A DNA stretch of 64,000 bases from Streptococcus oralis (GTDB taxonomy: Bacteria; Bacillota; Bacilli; Lactobacillales; Streptococcaceae), in the NCBI RefSeq assembly GCF_022749195.1, contig NZ_CP094226.1:1328001-1392000 (forward strand), given 5' to 3'. Below are positions 16,086 to 24,266 of this stretch, one piece after another. The position numbers and the translations under genes were made by a program. Position 1 is the first letter of the stretch; each line of letters starts with the position of its first letter. The notes below the pieces were generated by a model. That model was given only the letters and a program-made list of their open reading frames with translations, searched no databases and was not told the origin of the DNA.

Positions 16086-17927
16086 TTATTCAGCTGATTT
16101 TTTCTTTTTGTTGGCTTTCTCGCGCTCTGCCTTGTTGAGGATTTGCTTACGCAAACGGATTGACTCAGGTGTTACTTCCATGTACTCATCGTCATTCAAG
16201 AACTCGAGTGACTCTTCAAGTGTCAAGATACGAGGTGTCTTGATAACCGCTGTTTGGTCCTTGGTTGCAGAACGAACGTTGGTCATTTGTTTGGCCTTAG
16301 TGATGTTAACTGTCAAGTCGTTTTCACGAGAGTTTTCACCGATGATCATTCCTTCGTAAACCTCAGTACCTGGGTTGACAAAGATGGTTCCACGTTCTTC
16401 GATAGACATGATTGAGTATGTTGTTGCCTTACCAGCATCGATGGAAACAAGGGCACCACGGTGACGTCCCCCAATTTCACCTGGAATCAATGGCAAGTAT
16501 TGGTCAAAGGTATGGTTCATGATACCGTAACCACGTGTCATTGACAAGAACTCAGTTGAGTATCCAATCAAACCACGCGCTGGAACAAGGAAGACCAAAC
16601 GAGTTTGACCATTACCAGTTGAAATCATATCCAACATTTCACCCTTACGTTCAGAAAGACTTTGGATAACAGAACCTTGGTATTCTTCTGGAGTATCGAT
16701 TTGCACACGTTCAAATGGCTCACATTTAACGCCATCGATTTCTTTTACAATAACCTCTGGACGAGATACTTGAAGTTCATAACCCTCACGGCGCATGGTT
16801 TCAATCAGGATTGACAAGTGCAATTCTCCACGTCCTGAAACGGTCCATTTATCTGGGGAATCAGTTGGGTCAACACGAAGGGAAACGTCTGTTTGCAATT
16901 CTGCTTGCAAGCGTTCTTCTACCTTACGAGAAGTCACCCATTTACCTTCTTTACCAGCAAATGGTGAGTTGTTGACCAAGAAAGTCATTTGAAGAGTTGG
17001 CTCATCGATGTGTAGGATTGGAAGTGCTTCAACTGCGTCTGTCGGAGTGATGGTTTCACCGACAAAGATATCTTCCATACCTGATACGGCAATCAAGTCA
17101 CCCGCTTTAGCTTCTTGGATTTCACGACGTTCCAAACCAAAGAAACCGAAGAGTTTTGTGACACGGAAGTTCTTCGTTGTACCATCTAGTTTAGAAAGGG
17201 TAACTTGGTCCCCAACCTTAACAGTACCACGGAAGACACGACCGATACCGATACGACCAACGAAGTCATTGTAGTCCAAAAGTGACACTTGGAACTGCAA
17301 AGGCTCATCTGAGTTATCTACTGGAGCTGGGATATGGTCGATAATCGTGTCAAAGATTGGCGCCATCGTAGCTTCTTGGTCAGCTGGATCATCTGACAAT
17401 GAAGATGTTCCGTTGATAGCTGAAGCATACACCACTGGGAAGTCAAGCTGGTCGTCATCTGCACCAAGCTCAATGAAGAGCTCCAATACTTCGTCTACTA
17501 CTTCTGCTGGACGAGCTGATGGTTTGTCGATTTTGTTAACAACCACGATTGGGACAAGATCTTGTTCCAAGGCTTTTTTCAATACGAAACGAGTTTGTGG
17601 CATTGTTCCTTCGTAGGCATCTACGACCAAGACAACACCATCAACCATTTTCATGATACGCTCAACTTCTCCACCGAAGTCCGCGTGTCCTGGTGTGTCC
17701 ATAATATTGATACGAGTTCCGTTGTATGCAACGGCTGTATTTTTCGCAAGGATAGTGATTCCACGCTCTTTTTCGATATCGTTTGAGTCCATAGCGCGCT
17801 CTGCCAATTCAGTACGTGCATCAAGCGTTTCTGATTGTTTCAATAATTCGTCAACGAGGGTTGTTTTTCCGTGGTCAACGTGGGCGATAATCGCAATGTT
17901 ACGGATATCTTCTCTTAATTTTGTCAT
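16086..17927 (-). CDS. typA: Ribosome-binding GTPase TypA/BipA
   Basis: A 613-residue translational GTPase. The N-terminal G domain has IAHVDHGKTTLVDELL (P-loop), RGITI, DTPGHADF and NKIDKPSA. Domain II (GRIGIGRVFRG), an EF-G-like domain (GELHLSILIETMRREG) and the BipA-specific C-terminal domain follow. It associates with ribosomes during stress or low temperature and assists 50S assembly in other bacteria. The ATG is preceded by AGAGGAAATC. It diverges from rsuA. Confidence 0.97.
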   Translation of the reverse strand: MTKLREDIRNIAIIAHVDHGKTTLVDELLKQSETLDARTELAERAMDSNDIEKERGITILAKNTAVAYNGTRINIMDTPGHADFGGEVERIMKMVDGVVLVVDAYEGTMPQTRFVLKKALEQDLVPIVVVNKIDKPSARPAEVVDEVLELFIELGADDDQLDFPVVYASAINGTSSLSDDPADQEATMAPIFDTIIDHIPAPVDNSDEPLQFQVSLLDYNDFVGRIGIGRVFRGTVKVGDQVTLSKLDGTTKNFRVTKLFGFFGLERREIQEAKAGDLIAVSGMEDIFVGETITPTDAVEALPILHIDEPTLQMTFLVNNSPFAGKEGKWVTSRKVEERLQAELQTDVSLRVDPTDSPDKWTVSGRGELHLSILIETMRREGYELQVSRPEVIVKEIDGVKCEPFERVQIDTPEEYQGSVIQSLSERKGEMLDMISTGNGQTRLVFLVPARGLIGYSTEFLSMTRGYGIMNHTFDQYLPLIPGEIGGRHRGALVSIDAGKATTYSIMSIEERGTIFVNPGTEVYEGMIIGENSRENDLTVNITKAKQMTNVRSATKDQTAVIKTPRILTLEESLEFLNDDEYMEVTPESIRLRKQILNKAEREKANKKKKSAE

Positions 17928-18085
17928 GATTTCCTCTAATATTTAAATTTTTATTTCTAACTGAACAATTATACCACAGTCTCATTCAAAAATCACAGTT
18001 CAGCTAAGTGTAAATGTTTTCACTCTGCTTTTCTAGTCAAGGCAACTCTTTTCAAAGTCAGAGACTTATGATAAGATAAGCTGGT

Positions 18086-18811
18086 ATGCGTTTAGATAGA
18101 TTATTAGCCCAAGAAAAGGTCAGTCGCAAGGCTATGAAACAGGCTCTATTAAGAAAAGAAATCCTAGTGGACAATTGTCCAGCTCGCTCACTCGCTCAAA
18201 ATGTCGACACTGGGTTGCAGAAATTAGTCTTTCAAGGACGACAAATCCAAAGCTACGAGCACACCTACCTCCTGCTTCATAAGCCAAACGGAGTCGTTAC
18301 AGCGAGCAAGGATAAGAAACTTCCAACCGTCATGGACCTCCTTCCACCTGACATCCAGTCTGACCAGCTCTATGCTATCGGCAGACTAGACCGCGATACG
18401 ACGGGACTGCTGCTTTTGACAGACAATGGACCTCTTGGTTTTCAACTCCTCCATCCCCAGTACCATGTCGATAAATCCTATCAAGTGGTAGTAAACGGAC
18501 TGCTCACGTCAGACCATATCCAAAAATTCAAAGATGGGATTGTCTTTTTAGATGGGACTACTTGTAAACCTGCTCAGCTCGAAATTCTGTCCTCAAGCCC
18601 AACAGAGAGCCGGGCCTCCATCACTATCTCTGAGGGCAAGTTTCATCAGGTTAAGAAGATGTTTCTCTCAGTTGGTGTCAAGGTGACCTCTCTCAAACGC
18701 ACCCATTTTGGACCTTGGAACTTGGATAATAATCTTCAAGAAGGAGACTATCGTCCCCTAAACTCAGAAGAGTTGGCAAGCATTCGTGACTTTCTCAGAA
18801 AAAGTGGTTAA
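18086..18811 (+). CDS. rsuA: 16S rRNA pseudouridine synthase, RsuA family
   Basis: A 241-residue enzyme with an N-terminal S4 RNA-binding domain (MRLDRLLAQEKVSRKAMKQ) and a pseudouridine synthase domain containing the catalytic block AIGRLDRDTTGLLLLT near 108-123. RsuA isomerises a uridine of 16S rRNA; the exact target here is inferred from the family. It stands alone on the plus strand, with a bidirectional terminator behind it. Confidence 0.9.
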   Translation: MRLDRLLAQEKVSRKAMKQALLRKEILVDNCPARSLAQNVDTGLQKLVFQGRQIQSYEHTYLLLHKPNGVVTASKDKKLPTVMDLLPPDIQSDQLYAIGRLDRDTTGLLLLTDNGPLGFQLLHPQYHVDKSYQVVVNGLLTSDHIQKFKDGIVFLDGTTCKPAQLEILSSSPTESRASITISEGKFHQVKKMFLSVGVKVTSLKRTHFGPWNLDNNLQEGDYRPLNSEELASIRDFLRKSG

Positions 18812-18816
18812 AAAAT

Positions 18817-18838
18817 GAGCTCAGAAACATCTAAGCTC
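18817..18838. terminator. Bidirectional terminator between rsuA and the rhodanese-like gene
   Basis: GAGCT-C-AGA pairs with TCT-A-AGCTC around an AACA loop. TTTT follows on the plus strand and T-rich sequence on the minus strand. Confidence 0.75.
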
Positions 18839-18844
18839 GTTTTC

Positions 18845-19228
18845 TTATTTCTCAACTTTGACCTTCCCGTTCCAAGAATCCAACCCATAAGAAAGGATAT
18901 AAATCTCAGAGAAACCTTGTTTTTTCAAATAAAGTGCTGCATTGGTCACTCGTTGTCCACGTTGATTTTCGTAGAGAAGGACAGGTTTATCCTTGCGAAG
19001 GGCTGCAAGGCTTGACTTCAACTGATTTGAAGGAATATTGCGAGCTCCGAGGATATGTTTTCTGTGAAATTCTGCTGGTTCACGGACATCAATCAATTGC
19101 CCTTTCCGAATCAAGGCTTCAAATTCTGCATTGTCCACAATCTTAGCCGCACGACGAATACGAAGGTAGTTATACCCCATCCATGCCGCCATCGCCAATA
19201 CGATTCCCCAAACAATCCAAATTGTCAT
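18845..19228 (-). CDS. Membrane-anchored rhodanese-like protein lacking the catalytic Cys
   Basis: A 127-residue protein: an N-terminal membrane segment (IWVWGIVLAMAAWMGYNYL), then a rhodanese fold (LIDVREPAEFHRKHILGARNIPSNQL). The position of the active-site loop reads LYENQRGQR, without the Cys that carries the persulfide in active sulfurtransferases. It therefore looks non-catalytic or altered. Its ATG overlaps the stop of the upstream YqgQ-like gene (four-base overlap), so the two are co-expressed. Function unknown. Confidence 0.85.
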   Translation of the reverse strand: MTIWIVWGIVLAMAAWMGYNYLRIRRAAKIVDNAEFEALIRKGQLIDVREPAEFHRKHILGARNIPSNQLKSSLAALRKDKPVLLYENQRGQRVTNAALYLKKQGFSEIYILSYGLDSWNGKVKVEK

Positions 19229-19449
19229 AAGTTCTTATCTCCATTTTTCTCTATGTAGTCTAATTCTATCTTGTGCTCTCTACGAAGAACAGCTTCCGCC
19301 TCTAGATAGTCTAGCTTGTCCATCAGACCTGCATCATAAATCCGAGAGAGTTCGAGCTTCATCAGTTCAATATCATACAAGCGCTTCCCCATGTAAACAA
19401 TAATGCCAAACTGTTTGAGAAATTGCTGCACATCATAGAATGTTTTCAT
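19225..19449 (-). CDS. YqgQ-like small protein (DUF910)
   Basis: A 74-residue cytoplasmic protein starting MKTFYDVQQFLKQFG, very like the YqgQ family (DUF910) of Firmicutes, a small helical protein of unknown function. The frame is open to an ATG at 19485, but family length and the GGAAGC just upstream favour 19449. It overlaps the rhodanese-like gene by four bases. In Bacillus yqgQ lies next to the glucokinase gene; no glucokinase gene is present here. Confidence 0.8.
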   Translation of the reverse strand: MKTFYDVQQFLKQFGIIVYMGKRLYDIELMKLELSRIYDAGLMDKLDYLEAEAVLRREHKIELDYIEKNGDKNL

Positions 19450-19524
19450 AGCTTCCATTTTAGCAGATTCCAGACTTTTTTTCAATACAGGACCAGCTCT
19501 TTCCCCCTATTTTCTTCGTCTTCA

Positions 19525-19554
19525 TTGCCCATTCTTCCGCAAGTATGGTACAAT
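19525..19554 (+). promoter_or_regulatory. Promoter giving a predicted leaderless cpsY mRNA
   Basis: TTGCCC (19525-19530), an 18-base spacer, and an extended -10 TGGTACAAT ending at 19554. Only six bases (AAAAAC) separate the -10 from the cpsY ATG at 19561, so the transcription start should fall on or next to the start codon. No ribosome-binding site is visible before the ATG. Confidence 0.65.
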
Positions 19555-19560
19555 AAAAAC

Positions 19561-20469
19561 ATGAGAATTCAACAACTACACTATATTATCAAAATCGTCG
19601 AAACTGGCTCTATGAATGAGGCAGCCAAGCAACTCTTTATCACCCAACCCAGTCTCTCTAATGCCGTTCGAGACTTGGAAAATGAAATGGGCATTGAAAT
19701 CTTTATCCGCAATCCCAAGGGCATTACCTTAACCCGTGATGGGATGGAGTTTCTCTCCTATGCCCGTCAAGTTGTCGAGCAAACTCAGCTTCTGGAGGAA
19801 CGTTATAAAAATCCTATCGCCCACCGCGAACTTTTCAGCGTTTCCTCTCAGCACTATGCCTTTGTAGTCAATGCCTTTGTCTCTCTGCTCAAGAAAAGTG
19901 ATATGGAGAAATACGAGCTCTTCCTTCGTGAAACTCGGACTTGGGAGATTATCGATGACGTCAAGAACTTCCGTAGCGAGGTCGGTGTCCTCTTTTTAAA
20001 CAGCTACAATCGTGATGTTTTAACAAAAATGCTGGATGACAATCACCTGCTAGCCCACCACCTCTTCACAGCCCAACCCCATATCTTTGTCAGCAAGACC
20101 AACCCTCTAGCTAAAAAAGACAAGGTCAAATTGGCTGATTTGGAAGACTTCCCTTATCTGAGTTATGACCAGGGGACGCACAACTCCTTCTACTTTTCAG
20201 AGGAGATTCTTTCCCAAGAGCACCACAAAAAATCCATCGTAGTCAGTGACCGTGCCACCCTCTTTAATCTTTTGATTGGTTTGGATGGTTACACCATTGC
20301 AACAGGGATTTTGAACAGCAACCTCAACGGAGACAATATCGTTTCCATTCCGCTGGACATTGACGACCCGATTGAACTGGTCTATATCCAGCATGAAAAA
20401 ACCAGCCTGTCTAAGATGGGCGAACGCTTTATCGAATACTTACTAGAAGAAGTTCAATTCGATAATTAA
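19561..20469 (+). CDS. cpsY: LysR-type regulator CpsY/MtaR (MetR-like)
   Basis: A 302-residue LysR regulator. The N-terminal winged HTH is MRIQQLHYIIKIVETGSMNEAAKQLFITQPSLSNAVRDLE, and the C-terminal part is a co-inducer domain. The sequence matches the streptococcal CpsY/MtaR group, which controls methionine uptake and metabolism and surface traits. The open frame extends 46 codons upstream, but LysR homology begins at the ATG at 19561, six bases after a -10 box. A MET-box-like site before metA at 54685 is a plausible target. Confidence 0.88.
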   Translation: MRIQQLHYIIKIVETGSMNEAAKQLFITQPSLSNAVRDLENEMGIEIFIRNPKGITLTRDGMEFLSYARQVVEQTQLLEERYKNPIAHRELFSVSSQHYAFVVNAFVSLLKKSDMEKYELFLRETRTWEIIDDVKNFRSEVGVLFLNSYNRDVLTKMLDDNHLLAHHLFTAQPHIFVSKTNPLAKKDKVKLADLEDFPYLSYDQGTHNSFYFSEEILSQEHHKKSIVVSDRATLFNLLIGLDGYTIATGILNSNLNGDNIVSIPLDIDDPIELVYIQHEKTSLSKMGERFIEYLLEEVQFDN

Positions 20470-20514
20470 TAGGAAAAATGAAAAAGGGAAAAAGAAAAAG
20501 TTAGGAAATAGAAA

Positions 20515-22314
20515 GTGAAAAAGATACTACTGACCAGTGCTTTAATCCTTTCAATCGCAGGATTAGCACCCGCATCCGTCTTAGGAGAAGAAAACACAAC
20601 TCAATCCACATCTGCTGTCAAGGAAGCAATTGCCAAAGAAGAAAAGAAAGAGTCAAGTGTTGAGGAAAACTCTAAATCAGAAGTTCTTCCGAAAGTAGAT
20701 GTGCAAGAAGACAAGCCCAAAAAAGAAGGATGGCACCAAGAAAATCACCACTGGCGTTTTTACCAAGATGATAAACCTGCTTTGAACTGGAAACAAATCC
20801 AAGGCAAATGGTACTACTTCGATCAAGATGGTAATCGTCTTCATTCTACTATCTACAAAGGCTATGCCTTTGACCAAGATGGAGTCATGATAGAAAATAG
20901 TTGGACCAAACTGGACAATCAATGGTATTATGCTGACTCTTCTGGACGACTAGCTCAGAACACTTGGAAAAAAATCAATGGTTCTTGGTACTATTTTGAT
21001 CAAACTGGAAGTATGCTAAGCAACACTGCCGTTGACGGCTATCTTCTCACAAAAAGCGGAGCTATGGCAGAAAAGGGCTGGACTAAATTAGACCAAATTT
21101 GGTATTATGTAGCTCCTTCTGGAAAAATCTCACAGGATAAATGGGAGAAAATCAACGGTTCTTGGTACTACTTTGACAAAGACGGTGGAATGCTGAGTGC
21201 GACAACCTTCAAGGGTTACCTCTTCAACCAGAGCGGAGCTATGGCTGAAAACAACTGGGTCAAAATCAAGGATACTTGGTTCTATGCGAACGGTTCAGGG
21301 AGATATATCCAAGAAAACTGGCAAAAGATTCAGGGTTCCTGGTACTCATTTGACCAGAATGGTGGAATGCTAGCAGACAAATGGAACGGAAGCTACTACC
21401 TCAAAAACAGTGGAGTCATGGCGGAGAATGAGTGGATCTTTGATAAAGCCTACAAGAGCTGGTTCTATCTAAAAGCGGATGGCCGTTATGCAAATCAGGA
21501 GTGGATTGGAGCATACTACCTCAAGTCAGGTGGTTACATGGCAAAGAGCGAATGGATTTACGATAACTCTGACAAAGCTCGCTACTACCTAGATGATAAT
21601 GGACATTATGTTTCAGGAACTTACAAGATAGACGGCAAGGAACACCTGTTCCAAAAATACGGACAATGGATTTCTGAAGTTTCAACTGAAGGCGGATTTA
21701 CAAAAGGCCAATACAGCAATACCATTTTCCTAGATCCTGGGCATGGTGGTCGAGATTCAGGTGCCTTTTACTACAATGTAGCTGAAAAAGATCTCAACAT
21801 GCAGATTTACCGTAAGCTTCGTACTAAGTTAAAAGAACTAGGCTACAAGGTCCTCACTTCTCGTGATAGTGATATTGACGTTGATTTTGTTACCGAACGT
21901 TCTCGTATGGTTAATAAGACCAACTCTGATATTTTTATCAGTATTCACTTCAACGCTACTGGTAATACCTACTCAAAAGCGAGCGGTATTCAAACCTACT
22001 CCTATAGCGATGAACCTGATTATCCAAGTAAGATTAATAAATACTGGCACAATCACCCAGATCGTATGAGTGAAAGCAAACGCCTCGCCGCTGCCATCCA
22101 CTCCTCTCTTCTAGCAGAAACAGGGGCCAAGGACGCTGGCTTATTGGAAAGCAGCTATGCTGTACTACGCGAAACAGCCAAACCAGCCGTTCTCCTAGAA
22201 CTTGGTTATATGGATAATTTCTCCGAAAACCAACAAATCAAAGATAGCCACTACCAAGATAAACTGGTCGCAGGCATCGTAAAGGGGATTCAAAAATATT
22301 ACGCTGGTCAGTAA
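20515..22314 (+). CDS. Choline-binding N-acetylmuramoyl-L-alanine amidase (Amidase_3)
   Basis: A 599-residue secreted protein starting at GTG. Signal peptide about 1-24, a charged Glu/Lys linker to about 73, then roughly fourteen choline-binding repeats (GSWYYFDQTGSMLSN type, aromatic pairs) to about 390. The C-terminal zinc amidase carries DPGHGGRDSG (His410), Glu424, SIHFNA (His478) and LLELGYMDN (Glu562). All four metal/catalytic residues are present. The repeats should hold it on teichoic acid choline while the amidase cuts stem peptides from glycan. It differs from LytA, which has an Amidase_2 domain first and repeats last. It follows cpsY by 45 bases and has its own terminator. Confidence 0.92.
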   Translation: MKKILLTSALILSIAGLAPASVLGEENTTQSTSAVKEAIAKEEKKESSVEENSKSEVLPKVDVQEDKPKKEGWHQENHHWRFYQDDKPALNWKQIQGKWYYFDQDGNRLHSTIYKGYAFDQDGVMIENSWTKLDNQWYYADSSGRLAQNTWKKINGSWYYFDQTGSMLSNTAVDGYLLTKSGAMAEKGWTKLDQIWYYVAPSGKISQDKWEKINGSWYYFDKDGGMLSATTFKGYLFNQSGAMAENNWVKIKDTWFYANGSGRYIQENWQKIQGSWYSFDQNGGMLADKWNGSYYLKNSGVMAENEWIFDKAYKSWFYLKADGRYANQEWIGAYYLKSGGYMAKSEWIYDNSDKARYYLDDNGHYVSGTYKIDGKEHLFQKYGQWISEVSTEGGFTKGQYSNTIFLDPGHGGRDSGAFYYNVAEKDLNMQIYRKLRTKLKELGYKVLTSRDSDIDVDFVTERSRMVNKTNSDIFISIHFNATGNTYSKASGIQTYSYSDEPDYPSKINKYWHNHPDRMSESKRLAAAIHSSLLAETGAKDAGLLESSYAVLRETAKPAVLLELGYMDNFSENQQIKDSHYQDKLVAGIVKGIQKYYAGQ

Positions 22315-22316
22315 AA

Positions 22317-22343
22317 AAGTCTCGAGATTTCTCGAGACTTTTT
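22317..22343. terminator. Terminator after the choline-binding amidase
   Basis: AAGTCTCGAG pairs perfectly with CTCGAGACTT around ATTT. T tract on the plus strand and A tract before it, so it can also end the convergent gene at 22342. Confidence 0.9.
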
Positions 22344-22659
22344 ATTTGCCTTCTTTTTTATCTTTATCAGGAAAGAGATAGCCAAGTCCTACACAAGCTA
22401 GCACACCGGCACCAATCACCAAACCACTTGAAATGGGTAAGAGATCAAAAATAGCATTTGCAATGATAAAGGCGATGATCAAGCACATCAGACTAGACTT
22501 GTAGTCTTTTTTCAAAAAGTTTTCTAGCGTGAAATAAAGGAACAATCCTACCGGAATGAGTGACCAGAGGTTGATATCCAAACTTGGCCATCCAACAGAG
22601 CCGAAATACAATACTAGCGCTGCTGCTACTAAAAATACAAGTCCCAATAATTTTTTCAT
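22342..22659 (-). CDS. Small membrane protein, LiaF/LiaI-like transmembrane type
   Basis: A 105-residue protein with about four hydrophobic segments and a charged tail (PDKDKKEGK). The hydrophobic pattern with WSLIPVGLFLYF resembles the transmembrane region found in LiaF/LiaI-type envelope-stress proteins. The long frame starts at 22761, but GGAGACAAAAAA directly precedes the ATG at 22659. Function not established. It is convergent with the amidase gene. Confidence 0.7.
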   Translation of the reverse strand: MKKLLGLVFLVAAALVLYFGSVGWPSLDINLWSLIPVGLFLYFTLENFLKKDYKSSLMCLIIAFIIANAIFDLLPISSGLVIGAGVLACVGLGYLFPDKDKKEGK

Positions 22660-22821
22660 TTTTTTGTCTCCATTTTCTTTTTTTGGTTCTTGAGTTGTCT
22701 GATACTGACCCCTCACGCCCCTTACATGAACCATTATAGCAGAGGAATTTTTCAAGAACAAGCCCTTTTGCCTATCTGGTCAATATCTCTGTCTAAGTGG
22801 TTGAGTATTTGTAACAAAAGA

Positions 22822-22860
22822 AAAAGAATCCCTAATGGGCTTCTTGATTCTGCTGATTGT
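22822..22860. repeat. Vestigial copy of the tRNA-Thr 3' end and its terminator
   Basis: Positions 22839-22860 match 24083-24104 in 20 of 22 bases. That stretch in the second place is the end of the tRNA-Thr gene plus part of its terminator; similarity continues weakly to 22822. Here it also forms the probable terminator of the DUF6287-like gene (CCC ATTA GGG, then ATTCTTTTT on the minus strand). Confidence 0.65.
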
Positions 22861-22885
22861 AACAGTATTTTTGAACGAATACAAC

Positions 22886-23800
22886 CTAGTTTTTCTTTTC
22901 CTTTGACTCTAGAGAAGATTTGATTGATTCACGGTCTGCTTGTAGTTGAGCTAAGTTCTTTTCTGCTTCCTCAAGTTTACTGGTATCTGGTTTCACACGA
23001 TAATAAACCTTTTCCGGTTTCATTAACATCGATCCATACTCTTGCCCTGAAAGTAGTCTTTCCTCAGCATGATTGCTTTTATCCGTAATCTTTCCGTCAT
23101 CAGCAGGTTGCATAACAACTCCACTTGGCACAGCTACTACTACGAATCCTCCAGCAATAGAATCTTTTACCCATGCACTAATAGACGCTGTCTCAGGGTT
23201 ACGACTATCTTGTCCTTTTGATACCTTTAATCCAACTACAGATTCGTACTTTTGATCATTTGTAAACCAAGTCGCACGTACTTCTCCAGAATCATTAATA
23301 ATGTATTCATTACCAGATTGACTACGCCAAGTACCTTCTAAACTAGACAAATCATTGTTCTTGATTGCTTCAATATCTAGTTTTGGAACGGTAGTTTCTT
23401 TCTTCAACTTGCTAACAAGTGCTTCTGCTTCCGTAATTTTGGTATCTAAAGCAGTCAGTTGATCCTTGAGTTTTTGAATTTCCTCTTGTTTATCCTTATC
23501 AGTCTCATCTGTTTTTCCTTGGCTTGTTGACGCTTGACTTGTAGACGATTGACTTGTTGACTCTGTAGTTGAAACAGCAGACGATGCTTGATTTGACTCT
23601 TTCTTTCCAATCAAAGAATGCGAGAAAACACTTACTAGAATTAGAGCAACCAAAATACCGAGGACTAACCCAATATAGATTTTAATGTTTCTAGTTCCTC
23701 TCGCAAACTTTTTAGTTGACTGCGCCTCTGCTAATTCTGATGCAGTCGGCTTGCGGCCATTCGCCTCCTCAAATTGTTTTACCCATTCTTTCTTATTCAT
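22886..23800 (-). CDS. Membrane-anchored protein with DUF6287-like domain
   Basis: A 304-residue protein. The cytoplasmic start is MNKKEWVKQFEEANGRKPTASELAEA, followed by one membrane span (IYIGLVLGILVALILVSVFS, about 41-60), a Ser/Thr/Gln-rich linker with TSQASTSQ repeats, a coiled-coil stretch (about 105-145), then LDIEAIKNNDLSSLEGTWRSQSGNEYIIN, which resembles the streptococcal DUF6287 domain. A second short coiled coil ends the chain. It is probably exposed at the surface. It sits between the tRNA-Thr gene and a decayed copy of that tRNA's 3' end. Function unknown. Confidence 0.75.
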   Translation of the reverse strand: MNKKEWVKQFEEANGRKPTASELAEAQSTKKFARGTRNIKIYIGLVLGILVALILVSVFSHSLIGKKESNQASSAVSTTESTSQSSTSQASTSQGKTDETDKDKQEEIQKLKDQLTALDTKITEAEALVSKLKKETTVPKLDIEAIKNNDLSSLEGTWRSQSGNEYIINDSGEVRATWFTNDQKYESVVGLKVSKGQDSRNPETASISAWVKDSIAGGFVVVAVPSGVVMQPADDGKITDKSNHAEERLLSGQEYGSMLMKPEKVYYRVKPDTSKLEEAEKNLAQLQADRESIKSSLESKEKKN

Positions 23801-24062
23801 AATTTTCTCCTTTTTGATTTATATTCAGCCAAGCTTGCGAGACTTCATTCGTTATTATCCATGGATTTTTATAATTTTTAGAAAACCTATGCAAAAAATT
23901 CTAGAATGATTAACAGCCTATAGTCCTCTAAAACGGAACGAAAACAAGTGCTTATTAATATATATTATACCACAAAATATAAATTTTAGTTTTTATTTAT
24001 AAGCAGGAGTTTCAGACGTTAAATAGAACCTATCTCAAACGTTCCACCTTTCCTATAGTTAC

Positions 24063-24089
24063 AAAAAAAGAAGCCCGTTTGAGCTTCTT
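24063..24089 (-). terminator. tRNA-Thr terminator
   Basis: AAGAAGC/GCTTCTT hairpin on the minus strand followed by seven T, immediately after the tRNA. Confidence 0.85.
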
Positions 24090-24094
24090 GATTC

Positions 24095-24167
24095 TGCCGA
24101 TTGCAGGGATCGAACCTGTGACCTACGCGTTACGAGTGCGTTGCTCTACCAACTGAGCTAAATCGGC
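24095..24167 (-). tRNA. tRNA-Thr (anticodon CGT)
   Basis: A 73-nt cloverleaf: acceptor GCCGATT/AATCGGC, D-arm AGCTCAGTTGGTAGAGC, anticodon loop CTCGTAA (anticodon CGT, reading ACG), T-arm ACAGGTTCGATCCCTGC... with the TTCGA loop, discriminator A. CCA is not encoded. There is an A-C apposition at the top of the anticodon stem. Confidence 0.95.
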
Positions 24168-24225
24168 GATTACCCTCTTAGTATAGCACTCTGAGAATAG
24201 ATGTCAAGAAATTTTCATCACGATT

Positions 24226-24252
24226 AAAAAAGCCTGTCCTGAGACGAGGCTT
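24226..24252 (-). terminator. Terminator of the ABC-2 exporter operon
   Basis: AAGCCT/AGGCTT hairpin followed by TTTTTA on the minus strand, 15 bases after the last permease gene. Confidence 0.75.
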
Positions 24253-24266
24253 TGAGTTTCTTCCTT

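Noticed and set aside
19423-19560. N-terminal extension of the LysR regulator
   Set aside because: The extra 46 residues are unlike any LysR protein, precede the promoter and cover the start of the opposite gene.
20780-21680. Short regular repeats taken as a CRISPR or minisatellite
   Set aside because: They are the choline-binding repeats of the amidase, in frame and degenerate at the DNA level.
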